DNA of 64,000 nucleotides from assembly GCA_938075155.1 (NCBI GenBank), contig CALJGL010000006.1:1-64000 (forward strand), read 5' to 3'. The notes below the pieces were generated by a model, which worked only from the letters and a program-made list of their open reading frames with translations, had not been told where the DNA came from and made no database searches. Made by a program: the position numbers and the translations under genes. Each line of letters begins with the position of its first letter. Positions within the stretch are counted from its first letter, which is position 1. The stretch comes from UBA12191 sp009937185. Lineage in GTDB: Bacteria; Planctomycetota; UBA8108; UBA1146. Shown here piece by piece: positions 42,675 through 51,060 of this stretch.

Positions 42675-43730
42675 TTAATCGAGATAAAAAGATTCCCCGA
42701 TCTCTGCGATCCCAAATCCACGTTTTCGAACTTCTTCTCTGACATCTTCATCGTGTAGTGCCGGATTTGTATGATTCATGTGAATAAACCGAAATCTGCC
42801 CGGGTTATTCAAGGCCTCTGCGGAAAGCCGATTCATCGTTTCGACCATAGGTGGATGTGGTATTTCTGAAAGGTCACGCCCTGGCAACTCTCTGCCATCA
42901 TAAAAGGTAGCATCCAGATAGCACACATCTGCACCCTCTATCAAACGCTCCAAAATATCACCGTTCCAGCGATCAATATCCGGGCAAAACACAACCGTTC
43001 GTCTTGGACCTTCAATACGCCAAGCTACGGTGTCGGCATACTCATGTCGGTGATTCACTAAAACAGGTGTAATCTTAATCCGGAAATCATCTAGAACCCT
43101 AGTTTCTCCAGGCTCTAAAACTTTCAACTCGATTTGATCCAACTTCACCAACTGATCCCAAGGTCCATTCGATTCCAAGAACTTCGCCATTCTAGGAGTG
43201 CAATGGACCGGCGTTGATTGCGTAGATGCCACTTCGCGCCCGAGATGCATCAGCCCGGTATAATGACCGATATGTGCATGAGTGAGAAGGATTCCCTCTA
43301 CCGGACGGCGGGGTTCACTAGCGAACCGAATCATCGCCAATTGCTCCTCAATCGCAGGTGTTGCCTCAAGTAGCAGAGCTTTCCCTTTCACCATATCTAC
43401 GATTGCGAGACATGCAGGCCCCAACTTTCGACCGTTTTCCCGAGCAGTTTCACAACATGATTTTAGACAACCTACATGGGGTAATCCTCCATCCTGTGTA
43501 TTGCCCAATACAAATACTTTCAATCCCTGTGCAGCCCAATGACGTCCTCCGCCATTTTCATTTGTATTCGTAGGCCAACCTGGAGGCAGCACGATGCCTT
43601 GGGGCTGACGAAGTTTCTTATTTTCATTTTCCGAAGATTTACCGATGGTGAGACAGCCACAAAATATTACTGGGGCCAATATCAACAGAAGGATTAGGCG
43701 TATCTTCGAAATTCCTTCCGGTTTCAACAT
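42675..43730 (-). CDS. Lipoprotein metallo-beta-lactamase-fold hydrolase (PqqB-like)
   Basis: ATG 43730 overlaps the upstream gene's stop by seven bases. The signal peptide ends in ILAPVIFCGCLTIG, a probable lipobox. The fold motifs are FVLGNTQDGGLPHVGC (PqqB-like glycine-rich start with 'GxxxGGLPxxxC'), a two-cysteine segment CLKSCCETAR, the metal site ILLTHAHIGHYTGLMHLGRE, VNHRHEYADTVAWRI, and MNHTNPALHDE near the C-terminus. The canonical HxHxDH reads HAHIGH, so the Asp ligand is replaced by Gly, as in several PqqB-type proteins. There is no other PQQ gene nearby. An envelope-anchored hydrolase of unknown substrate is the safest statement. Confidence 0.83.
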   Translation of the reverse strand: MLKPEGISKIRLILLLILAPVIFCGCLTIGKSSENENKKLRQPQGIVLPPGWPTNTNENGGGRHWAAQGLKVFVLGNTQDGGLPHVGCLKSCCETARENGRKLGPACLAIVDMVKGKALLLEATPAIEEQLAMIRFASEPRRPVEGILLTHAHIGHYTGLMHLGREVASTQSTPVHCTPRMAKFLESNGPWDQLVKLDQIELKVLEPGETRVLDDFRIKITPVLVNHRHEYADTVAWRIEGPRRTVVFCPDIDRWNGDILERLIEGADVCYLDATFYDGRELPGRDLSEIPHPPMVETMNRLSAEALNNPGRFRFIHMNHTNPALHDEDVREEVRKRGFGIAEIGESFYLD

Positions 43731-44470
43731 CTCCCCAGATTCGGCTCAATGCTCATATAATGTATTCGGCCCACCGTATCAACTTTGTTTAATCCTGTAC
43801 TAGGATCTATTTCCTCATGGATAAACAAACCCGTTTGAACCATAAATAAGACATGTTGATAATTAAATATACGGCCTTGAAGTCCTATATCTGATGTCTC
43901 GCCGAAATCCACAAAGGCTGGCTCGTCGATGCTGATAAGAACCCCGCCAAGACTACATTGGATAACTGTGACTTCGAGTCCTCCAAAGGGATTTTCCCAC
44001 ATACCATCATGCAACTTTGGCGGAATCAGCTTTGTGCCACTCTCCTTGACCAACTCTCTACTTTTTTTCAATGCGTCAATATAATCGACAGCCGAAACAG
44101 TAATGGAATCTACTGACGGCCATTTTATTAGCTGCTGACGAGCACTCATCATTATTGGTTGCAATGACAGCACTTCACCATTTTCGTGCCATTCGATTAA
44201 TGCCTCGTCAAAATTGCCATTATGAAGATGGAAAATCTGATCTCTGACAAGTTTGACCGCTAATTGAATCTGCTCTATCTTGCCCGGAAATTTTTCGAGT
44301 GATTTTTCAATTGAAGGAACCAGCGTCACAAAGGGAGGCAAATTATTATCACTCGTAGGTGAGATCTCTATTTCTTCGGATACCTGAGCAAACCCAGCAC
44401 CCATCGAAGCAAGAAAATTAAAGCTCCAGACGGTAACGAGAACTACAAGGAGTCGTTTCGTAAACTTCAT
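43724..44470 (-). CDS. Exported protein of unknown function
   Basis: ATG 44470 follows GGAAAGAG. The signal peptide (LLVVLVTVWSFNFLASMGAG, cleavage near FAQ) is followed by about 220 residues with no recognised domain. The middle part is helical (IEQIQLAVKLVRDQIFHLHN), and the C-terminal part beta-rich (LEVTVIQCSLGGVLISIDEP). It is coupled to the PqqB-like lipoprotein through an overlap of seven bases, so both probably work in the envelope together. A divergent 372-base gap separates it from thiC. Confidence 0.75.
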   Translation of the reverse strand: MKFTKRLLVVLVTVWSFNFLASMGAGFAQVSEEIEISPTSDNNLPPFVTLVPSIEKSLEKFPGKIEQIQLAVKLVRDQIFHLHNGNFDEALIEWHENGEVLSLQPIMMSARQQLIKWPSVDSITVSAVDYIDALKKSRELVKESGTKLIPPKLHDGMWENPFGGLEVTVIQCSLGGVLISIDEPAFVDFGETSDIGLQGRIFNYQHVLFMVQTGLFIHEEIDPSTGLNKVDTVGRIHYMSIEPNLGRC

Positions 44471-44660
44471 GACAACAGCTCTTTCCTAAAGGCCCACAAT
44501 GACGATGCCCGCATGCAGAGTACCGGTTATACGGGTCTCTATTTTCATAGTACCCCCACCTCAATAAGTTTCGTAATCGACTTATAAACAAATACTCTCT
44601 GAATAGACGGAAGTCGTGCGAACCCTCGCCTGAGTCCGGTTTGTCCTATATATTAATCGT

Positions 44661-44740
44661 CTGCTCGGGGCGTACCTTATTTGAGGTACTGAGAAGAACC
44701 CGTTGAACCTGATCCGGATCATGCCGGCGGAGGGAAAGCG
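44661..44740 (+). promoter_or_regulatory. TPP riboswitch (THI element) upstream of thiC
   Basis: The conserved THI-box sequences are present in order: CGGGGCGTACC, an interior stem, CTGAGAAGAACCCG, TTGAACCTGATCCGGATCAT, then GCCGGCGGAGGGAAAG. These correspond to the CTGAGA, ACCC-TTGAACCTGATC and 'GGGAAnG' core of the thiamin pyrophosphate aptamer. The expression platform follows before the thiC start at 44843. Confidence 0.96.
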
Positions 44741-44744
44741 GATC

Positions 44745-44780
44745 CAGATCACGATTCAGATCTGATTCCTGCTGAGATCT
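44745..44780 (+). promoter_or_regulatory. Two mutually exclusive hairpins between the TPP aptamer and thiC
   Basis: CAGATC (44745-44750) can pair with GATCTG (44759-44764), and AGATCT (44758-44763) can pair with AGATCT (44775-44780). The two stems share bases 44759-44763, so only one can form at once. This could be the switching element, although no T run follows; the ribosome-binding AAGGAG of thiC lies at 44829-44834. Confidence 0.4.
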
Positions 44781-44842
44781 CTTCTGCTCCGACCTCGTCA
44801 TGACGGAATTACCGTAAGCAAGTATCGCAAGGAGCCACCTGC

Positions 44843-46663
44843 ATGTCGCACGAACAAAACTGGTCACTTCCTTTACGAGGAGCCACCAACCCTTCAACTC
44901 ACGCCGATGGAACAAATCCAGGTTCCTTTGCTAACCCACCCCAAATTGGCGGGCCACTCACTTTCTCATCTCCAGATACCCCCGGCATGCCACCGCCCTC
45001 CACTTTTACGGCATGGGATTTCTTACCTTCGGGATGGGTCATCGAATGCGCAACAAAAGAAACCGGCTGCGCGGGTCACAATCATCCAGAAATCGGCGAG
45101 CATATTCGAGCTGTTGCCCCCCTAGATTTTGAACCCATCACGCAACTAGAAAAAGCACGCCTAGGCTTGATCACTCCAGAAATGGAACGAGTGTCTGCCC
45201 GAGAAGACCACCTCACCGCCGCACAAATAAGAGATGAAATCGCTGCAGGTCGATTAATAATTCCAGCAAACATTCATCATCTAAACCATCAGCTAGACCC
45301 CATGGCCATCGGCAGAGCGAGTAAAACAAAAATTAATGCCAACATGGGAGCCTCTCCAGTTTCTTCCGGAACCGACGAAGAAGTCGAAAAATTACGGTGG
45401 TCGCAACGCTGGGGTGCAGACACGGCAATGGACCTTTCCACCGGCGGTGATCTCGACGCTTGCAGAGAAGCCTTGATAAGAGAAAGTACAGTTCCTATTG
45501 GAACGGTACCGATTTATTCAATGATCATTGGCAGAAAGATTGAAGATCTCAATGAAGAGATAATTCTGGATATGCTGGAGCATCAAGCAGCCCAAGGCGT
45601 GGACTACTTCACCATTCACGCAGGCGTGAGACCCTGGCATCTCCCAGCAATCGAAAAACGATTGATCGGCATCGTCAGCAGAGGAGGGTCTCTTCTCGCC
45701 AAATGGATGATCACTCACGATCAAGACAATCCAATGGTCACCTGCTTCGATAAGATCTGTCAAATCATGCGTCAACACGATGTCAGCTTTTCTCTTGGCG
45801 ATGGTCTCCGTCCAGGAGGACTCGCAGACGCATCCGATGAAGCTCAACTGGGAGAACTCTCAGAGATTGCGAAGCTCACCGAGATCGCTTGGACACATGG
45901 TGTTCAGGTGATGGTTGAGGGTCCGGGGCATGTTCCTTTCGATCAAATTGAGTTCAACATGAAACTACAAAGACAGCTGTGCCACGGTGCTCCCTTCTAC
46001 GTACTCGGTCCTTTGGTGACGGACATCTTCCCGGGTTATGACCACATCACCTCCTGCATCGGTGCTACAGCAGCGGGGTACCACGGAGCCTCGATGTTGT
46101 GCTACGTAACTCCCAAAGAACATCTGGGATTACCGAAAGCGGATGACGTCAAACAAGGATGCATCGCCTATAAAATTGCAGCCCATGCTGCCGACGTCGC
46201 ATTAGGTATACCGGGAACCCGGGATCGTGATGATGAACTCACCAAAGCTCGCGCTGCGCTCAACTGGCAGAAGCACTTCGATTTATCATTCGACCCCGAC
46301 ACAGCACGAGCACTTCACGATGAAGATCTTGATGTCGATACAGATTTCTGCGCCATGTGCGGGCATGATTGGTGCAGTGTTCGTATTTCAAAAGAAATCC
46401 AACAATTCGCCAGTGGCAAAGCCGAAGGCTTCGATAGAGGAGCCGCTCTTCGAAGTGCTGCACTCACAGATGAACAAAAAGAAATCCTTGAGAAGCGTGG
46501 CATTCTTGATCCCGCAGAAATCCACAAACTGGCGAGTAAAACTCACAAGGCAACCGGTGCAAATGAAGAAAAAGCTTCCTGTCACAGTGACCATGTCAGT
46601 GAAGAGCAGGCACGACAACTTCAAGCTCTAGATGCGAATGAAGAAGAAATATCTGCCTTATAA
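44843..46663 (+). CDS. thiC: Phosphomethylpyrimidine synthase ThiC
   Basis: AAGGAG lies eight bases before ATG 44843. The 606-residue protein matches ThiC throughout, with INANMGASPVSSGTDEEVEK, GADTAMDLSTGGDL, YFTIHAGVRPWHLP, VSFSLGDGLRPGGLADASDE, MVEGPGHVPFDQIEFNMKLQ and PFYVLGPLVTDIFPGYDHIT. The iron-sulfur site CAMCGHDWC is intact. ThiC is the radical-SAM enzyme converting aminoimidazole ribotide to HMP phosphate for thiamin. A C-terminal Glu/Ala tail of about 60 residues after the cluster is a lineage-specific extension. The preceding TPP riboswitch regulates it; no other thi gene is near. Confidence 0.98.
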   Translation: MSHEQNWSLPLRGATNPSTHADGTNPGSFANPPQIGGPLTFSSPDTPGMPPPSTFTAWDFLPSGWVIECATKETGCAGHNHPEIGEHIRAVAPLDFEPITQLEKARLGLITPEMERVSAREDHLTAAQIRDEIAAGRLIIPANIHHLNHQLDPMAIGRASKTKINANMGASPVSSGTDEEVEKLRWSQRWGADTAMDLSTGGDLDACREALIRESTVPIGTVPIYSMIIGRKIEDLNEEIILDMLEHQAAQGVDYFTIHAGVRPWHLPAIEKRLIGIVSRGGSLLAKWMITHDQDNPMVTCFDKICQIMRQHDVSFSLGDGLRPGGLADASDEAQLGELSEIAKLTEIAWTHGVQVMVEGPGHVPFDQIEFNMKLQRQLCHGAPFYVLGPLVTDIFPGYDHITSCIGATAAGYHGASMLCYVTPKEHLGLPKADDVKQGCIAYKIAAHAADVALGIPGTRDRDDELTKARAALNWQKHFDLSFDPDTARALHDEDLDVDTDFCAMCGHDWCSVRISKEIQQFASGKAEGFDRGAALRSAALTDEQKEILEKRGILDPAEIHKLASKTHKATGANEEKASCHSDHVSEEQARQLQALDANEEEISAL

Positions 46664-46770
46664 AGACTTGCCTAATTTGCAACTACGATTTTTCAATGGA
46701 ATCGCTACTGACAAAGCGACAGTTAACTAAAAACAGTCCCCGCAAGCCTGTCTCGCCGACAAGTGCAAAA

Positions 46771-46808
46771 TGTAACCCCCGCCTCGGACTTCCGAGGCGG
46801 GGGTTACA
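46771..46808. terminator. Bidirectional terminator between thiC and the PhoD gene
   Basis: An 18-base perfect inverted repeat (TGTAACCCCCGCCTCGGA and its complement) with a two-base spacer; the minus strand continues with TTTT. It lies between convergent genes and can serve both. Confidence 0.88.
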
Positions 46809-46838
46809 TCTGTATTTCACTCGAACTTTCAGAAATCT

Positions 46839-47930
46839 TCAGTTCTGAATCGAACTTAATGGAAAATTAACTTCCTGCAACTTTTCGCCACTCTCCGCAT
46901 TGTGAATAGCTAATTGAATTTCTGCATCGATACCTGAATTCCAATCAATATCGACTGTTCCGAAATTGACGCATCCTAATTTCTTTCCTTCGCGATACCT
47001 ATTCGGCTCATCTCCGATGTTAAATGACGCATTCAATGAACTCGCGGTCAGTTCATAGATGGGGTAAGAAATTCCTGAATCTCTCTGCGGTAGTTTTGAA
47101 ATCTCAGCGGCATGTCGGTCGCCACTGATCACAATCACTCCTCCGGCATTCGTCGTCCTCAATAATGAGATCAACCGTTCTCTCTCAAGAGGCATGGTTA
47201 ACCACGCCTCCCATGAGTGCTCTTCCGGGATCAACTGAATGCTGCTCACCAACAAGCGCAGGCCTGCTGGCTCCTTCAATACCGTCGCCAACCATTTCCA
47301 CTGTTCTTCTCCCAGCATTTGCTGATCTCGATCCGAAGAGGGGACATAAGGTCCATTCCAACCAGGAACTTCAGATCTTTCTAATTTCATCTCCGTTAAC
47401 TCAGATCTGTGATAACGGGTATCCAACAATATGACTTGGACTCTTCGGCCACTGGGACCATGGGTTGTTACTGCGTATACGCCTTCTCTAGACCTCCTCG
47501 CAGAATCTTCTGGCTCTTGAAGCCAGTCAAGAAACAACTTTTGAGACTGTTTCTTTATCGGGAAGTCTCTCCCCGCATCATTCTCGCCATAGTCATGATC
47601 ATCCCAAGTTGCCAATAACTGAGTACTTTTTCGTAGCTTCGAAAAATCTGGATTCGAATCCAATATTTCCCAATCGCGCTTCAGCTTCTCGACATCTCTG
47701 GAATCGCCGTAGATATTATCGCCGCATAGAATAAGAAGATCAGGCTGAAACTTCATGATCGTTCGCCAGCAAGGCTGAGGTTTGTTTTGGTCAAGACAAG
47801 AACCGACAACGATACGTTGAGTTGATGGTGTTATTTTTGCGTCTTGTGCTGCAAGCCCAACATCTAGATATTGAAATGCCGTACCAACGATCGAACACAT
47901 AACGAATATCGCAACAATGATGTAATTCAT
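46839..47930 (-). CDS. phoD: PhoD-like alkaline phosphatase D family protein
   Basis: ATG 47930 is preceded by AGGAA. An N-terminal helix (YIIVAIFVMCSIVGTAF) serves as signal peptide or anchor. PhoD motifs appear in order: IVVGSCLDQNKPQPCW, LLILCGDNIYGDS, LLATWDDHDYGENDAGRDF, VQVILLDTRYHRS, and VISGDRHAAEISKLP near the C-terminus, which together provide the Fe3+/Ca2+ ligands. The length is 363 residues. The enzyme is a secreted phosphodiesterase/phosphatase. It lies eight bases downstream of the zincin-like gene on the same strand, so both probably share a promoter. Confidence 0.92.
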   Translation of the reverse strand: MNYIIVAIFVMCSIVGTAFQYLDVGLAAQDAKITPSTQRIVVGSCLDQNKPQPCWRTIMKFQPDLLILCGDNIYGDSRDVEKLKRDWEILDSNPDFSKLRKSTQLLATWDDHDYGENDAGRDFPIKKQSQKLFLDWLQEPEDSARRSREGVYAVTTHGPSGRRVQVILLDTRYHRSELTEMKLERSEVPGWNGPYVPSSDRDQQMLGEEQWKWLATVLKEPAGLRLLVSSIQLIPEEHSWEAWLTMPLERERLISLLRTTNAGGVIVISGDRHAAEISKLPQRDSGISYPIYELTASSLNASFNIGDEPNRYREGKKLGCVNFGTVDIDWNSGIDAEIQLAIHNAESGEKLQEVNFPLSSIQN

Positions 47931-47938
47931 TTGAATTC

Positions 47939-48634
47939 CTAATTGCTAATTTTTTGAAGAGGTGGGCCCAGCCATAATTTTTCAAGGAGCTCATAAAGAA
48001 CTACGTCATGTTTTTTTAATTCTACTTTTACAAAAGGATAAAAATCATTAGTCCCAAAAAATGCTTCAGTACCTTCAGCAAAGTACTCTTTATGATTTGT
48101 CAAAGCATAGTGCTGAGCTAACTTTCCATTGATATGAAGTACTTCTTCATATTCTCCAGATCTCTTAGCAGAGTTAAATGCTTTAATGACTTCCTCTTCA
48201 CCAAAACTCAAATACTGATCATGCCAAGCGTGTGCCAATTCATGGAGCAATACCCAAGGCTGTGTATTAGATTTTTTTAAATTAATGAATCCCTGAACTT
48301 GAGGAATATGAACACACTTTTCAAGATCTTCGGCGTGACCATTGTTTTTCAACCACTTTCGACTCGGGTGGTACTGCATATTCTTCAACCCTGGCCGATC
48401 AAAATCGAGGACTATCTCTACTCGCCTGAGTTCTTCCACTCGCTGTGGTGGCAAGACCCAAGAAATATCTCCCAGTTGAATCTCTGCCAGCTCAAGAGCT
48501 TTCCGAGCCAACTGAGGATGGTCTTCTAATAGCTTCTTCTCGACTCGAATATTCCAACCTTGCACCAAGTGTAACTCATGTGTTTCTGGCTCAGATGGCA
48601 CATTCAACACCAATACCAACATCAATATGGACAT
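47939..48634 (-). CDS. Second zincin-like HExxH protein
   Basis: The 231-residue protein begins with a short hydrophobic signal (MSILMLVLVLNV). The motif WVLLHELAHAWHDQYL contains HELAH, and about 50 residues later the block KEYFAEGTEAFFGTNDFYPF supplies the Glu expected of gluzincins. It shares the pattern H-E-x-x-H ... E-Y-x-A-E with the lipoprotein at 5475-6392. This is the arrangement of lethal-factor-like (M34-type) metallopeptidases. It is followed after eight bases by the PhoD gene. Activity is inferred from motif spacing alone. No pro-region was recognised. Confidence 0.72.
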   Translation of the reverse strand: MSILMLVLVLNVPSEPETHELHLVQGWNIRVEKKLLEDHPQLARKALELAEIQLGDISWVLPPQRVEELRRVEIVLDFDRPGLKNMQYHPSRKWLKNNGHAEDLEKCVHIPQVQGFINLKKSNTQPWVLLHELAHAWHDQYLSFGEEEVIKAFNSAKRSGEYEEVLHINGKLAQHYALTNHKEYFAEGTEAFFGTNDFYPFVKVELKKHDVVLYELLEKLWLGPPLQKISN

Positions 48635-48775
48635 ATCAGACCTTCCCGCTTCTAAACTCTATTTTGACTCTTTATTTGCCCCTGAATAGCCACCTTGTGG
48701 AGGAGTATCAAGTTGACCGTAATCGGTGACCGCTTACCTTACACATACAGTTTCATAAAGAATGGAGTTCCCGAA

Positions 48776-50095
48776 ATGATTCATCTCTGCAGTTCGAGAC
48801 GTAACACGGTCCTCAGTTTTATTTTCCTGGTGCTAACGATTTCGTTTCTTTGCCCACCCGCCTTTTCGGGCGAACCCAACGCCATCACCTCATCTGAATC
48901 GGCAGCCGGCTGGATCAGTCTTTTCGATGGCGAATCGCCAAGAGGCTGGCGTGGCTATCGACAAGATAATTTCCCTACCAAAGGCTGGACTGTCGAGGAC
49001 GGCTGGCTGCGTGTGGTCAAAGCCGGAGGAGGGGGTAATATCGTCACCATAGATCAATTCGATGACTTTATTTTAGAACTAGAATGGAAAACAGGAAAAG
49101 GTGCCAACAGCGGCATCATGTACCTCACGAATGAGAACAATGGCGCACCCTATGAATCAGCTCCCGAATATCAAATTCTCGACAGCGAAGATTTGACGAG
49201 TTCAGACAATACTTCCGCAGGTGGACTTTACGGCCTCTACTCTCCGAAGAACAAAAAGCAGAACCCTACTGGTGAAATAAACCATTCTCGTATCGTTCAT
49301 TGCGCGGGAAATGTCGAGCATTGGCTCAATGGGGTCCGAGTTCTTACAGCTAAAATCGGATCACTTGATTGGAACCGGCGCGTTGCTAACAGCAAATTTG
49401 ATGCATGGAAAGATTTCGGTACTGTCAAAAAAGGACACATCTGTCTTCAAGACCACAATGACAGTGATCTTTGGTACCGCTCAATTAAGATTCGAGAAAT
49501 TCCAGCAACGGAAAGATGGCGCTATTCAGAAAAAAGCGAACTGCTCTTCAATGGTCATAATCTTGAAGGCTGGGATGCATTTCTCAAAGGAGATGCCACC
49601 AAAGACGATGTCTGGTCTGTCAAAGACGGCATCCTGATCTGCAAGGGAACCCCAGCCGGGTATATCCATACCCAGAAAAAGTATCAGGACTTTGTCCTAG
49701 AGCTTGATTGGCGCTGGGATCCGGAAACAAAAAAAGCAGGGAACTCAGGCGTTCTCTTCCGTCAAGTCGGCGAACATATGGTGTGGCCCCGCAGCATAGA
49801 GGCTCAACTGATGTCTGAAAATGCAGGAGACTTCTGGTGTATTGAAGAATTTCCCATGACAACAAATCCCGACAGAACCAATGGTCGGAACACCAAAAAA
49901 ACAGAAATGGCAGAAAACCCCGTCGGCGAATGGAATCACTATGAGATCCATTGCATCGAAGGCGTTGTGACGCTGAGAGTCAATGGCAAGGTTTTGAATC
50001 AGGCCACGGACTGTTTGCAAGTTGCCGGCCCCATCTGTCTTCAGTCTGAAGGAACACCGATACAATTTAAAAACATTCGCATTCACATGCCCTGA
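48776..50095 (+). CDS. Secreted tandem DUF1080 protein (3-keto-disaccharide hydrolase fold)
   Basis: The start is ATG 48776, with TGGAG about nine bases upstream, which begins the signal peptide (VLSFIFLVLTISFLCPPAFS); the frame extends upstream to 48695 without support. Two DUF1080 domains are visible. Domain 1 (residues about 40-240) starts WISLFDGESPRGWRGY and has LEWKTGKGANSGIMYL and AGNVEHWLNGVRVL. Domain 2 (about 245-438) starts ELLFNGHNLEGWDAFL and has LDWRWDPETKKAGNSGVLFR and HYEIHCIEGVVTLRVNGKVL. The family is a concanavalin-like jelly roll, expanded in Planctomycetota and linked to the breakdown of sugars in polymers. Confidence 0.9.
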   Translation: MIHLCSSRRNTVLSFIFLVLTISFLCPPAFSGEPNAITSSESAAGWISLFDGESPRGWRGYRQDNFPTKGWTVEDGWLRVVKAGGGGNIVTIDQFDDFILELEWKTGKGANSGIMYLTNENNGAPYESAPEYQILDSEDLTSSDNTSAGGLYGLYSPKNKKQNPTGEINHSRIVHCAGNVEHWLNGVRVLTAKIGSLDWNRRVANSKFDAWKDFGTVKKGHICLQDHNDSDLWYRSIKIREIPATERWRYSEKSELLFNGHNLEGWDAFLKGDATKDDVWSVKDGILICKGTPAGYIHTQKKYQDFVLELDWRWDPETKKAGNSGVLFRQVGEHMVWPRSIEAQLMSENAGDFWCIEEFPMTTNPDRTNGRNTKKTEMAENPVGEWNHYEIHCIEGVVTLRVNGKVLNQATDCLQVAGPICLQSEGTPIQFKNIRIHMP

Positions 50096-50202
50096 AATCT
50101 ACACAGGATTAACCAAAACAAATAATTGTTCGCAAAAGGGCGACAAAGATCCTCAAATAAAAACATCAAGAAATTTAAGTAAACCAAACAGACGGTTGAT
50201 GC

Positions 50203-50814
50203 ATGAAAAACAAAGATTACTGGAAAAATTTTTATAGGGACGCCGAGAGCAAGTCGCTGACTATGCCCAGTGCGTTTTCTGATTTTGTCTTACAACAGTT
50301 ATCATTACTGGAGTGGGATACAGAAAGAACCTTAATCGATATAGGCTGTGGAAATGGTAAAGACTTGTTTTACATGCGCTCTAAAAACATTAACGCCTAT
50401 GGCGTAGATATGAATTTAGAGTTGGATTCAGAATTTATTCAGAAAAACGACGCACTTAAGCTCAATGAGAAGCATGACGCATACTATATGAGATTTTTCT
50501 TACATACCCTTGAAGAAGAAAAGCTTGATATTTTAATGACTAATATCCATGAATGCATGGGGAACGACTCGCACATATTTATCGAGACTAGATCTGTTAA
50601 GGGAGTTACAGATAAAGAAAGAGAAGAAACTTTCTTCAAGTCGAGTATTGGCGAAGCCCATTTCAGGATGCTTTACTCATTAAATTATCTGGAAGATAAA
50701 TTTAAAGATAAATTTACCATTCTTTTTTCCGAGGAGTCTGATGAGTTCGCACCATTTAAGAATGAAAAACCCTATGTCATAAGATTAGTAATGAAAAAGA
50801 ACTTAGACCAGTAG
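50203..50814 (+). CDS. Class I SAM-dependent methyltransferase, AT-rich
   Basis: The 203-residue protein has motif I LIDIGCGNGKDLFYMRS, motif II YGVDMNLELD, and a motif IV/V region LDILMTNIHECMGNDSHIFI. The order and spacing fit the TehB/Methyltransf_23 type. The coding sequence is visibly more AT-rich than genes on either side, as is the following glycerophosphotransferase half of the next gene. No clear Shine-Dalgarno sequence precedes ATG 50203. I suggest it entered with the adjacent AT-rich patch. Substrate unknown; a surface polymer is an inference. Confidence 0.75.
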   Translation: MKNKDYWKNFYRDAESKSLTMPSAFSDFVLQQLSLLEWDTERTLIDIGCGNGKDLFYMRSKNINAYGVDMNLELDSEFIQKNDALKLNEKHDAYYMRFFLHTLEEEKLDILMTNIHECMGNDSHIFIETRSVKGVTDKEREETFFKSSIGEAHFRMLYSLNYLEDKFKDKFTILFSEESDEFAPFKNEKPYVIRLVMKKNLDQ

Positions 50815-51060
50815 AAGCTCTCGACAATAGCGCCGACATTACGTCGAGGACATTGGCAATAACACAAATAACCTGGTCGAAAATCGCGTGATTATCGACA
50901 AGCACCGACGACTATTCTGACCACTGATCAAGAGGCGATATTGCTTAATACTCAATAAATTAATTCTTCTTACTGTTCTGTGTTTTAAACGATTCGAAAC
51001 ACAACATTTCTTTAATATCCATACCACTCTTATATCCTGCTACGTAAAGAGTGTTGTCGA
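50815..51060. other. AT-rich gap with no supported gene
   Basis: A 246-base AT-rich gap between convergent genes. A 62-codon minus-strand frame at 50839-51027 is a basic, disordered sequence with no start signal and is not supported. No hairpin with a T run was noticed. Confidence 0.4.

Noticed and set aside
50839..51027. A 62-codon minus-strand frame in the AT-rich gap
   Set aside because: Basic, disordered sequence with no start signal or conserved pattern.
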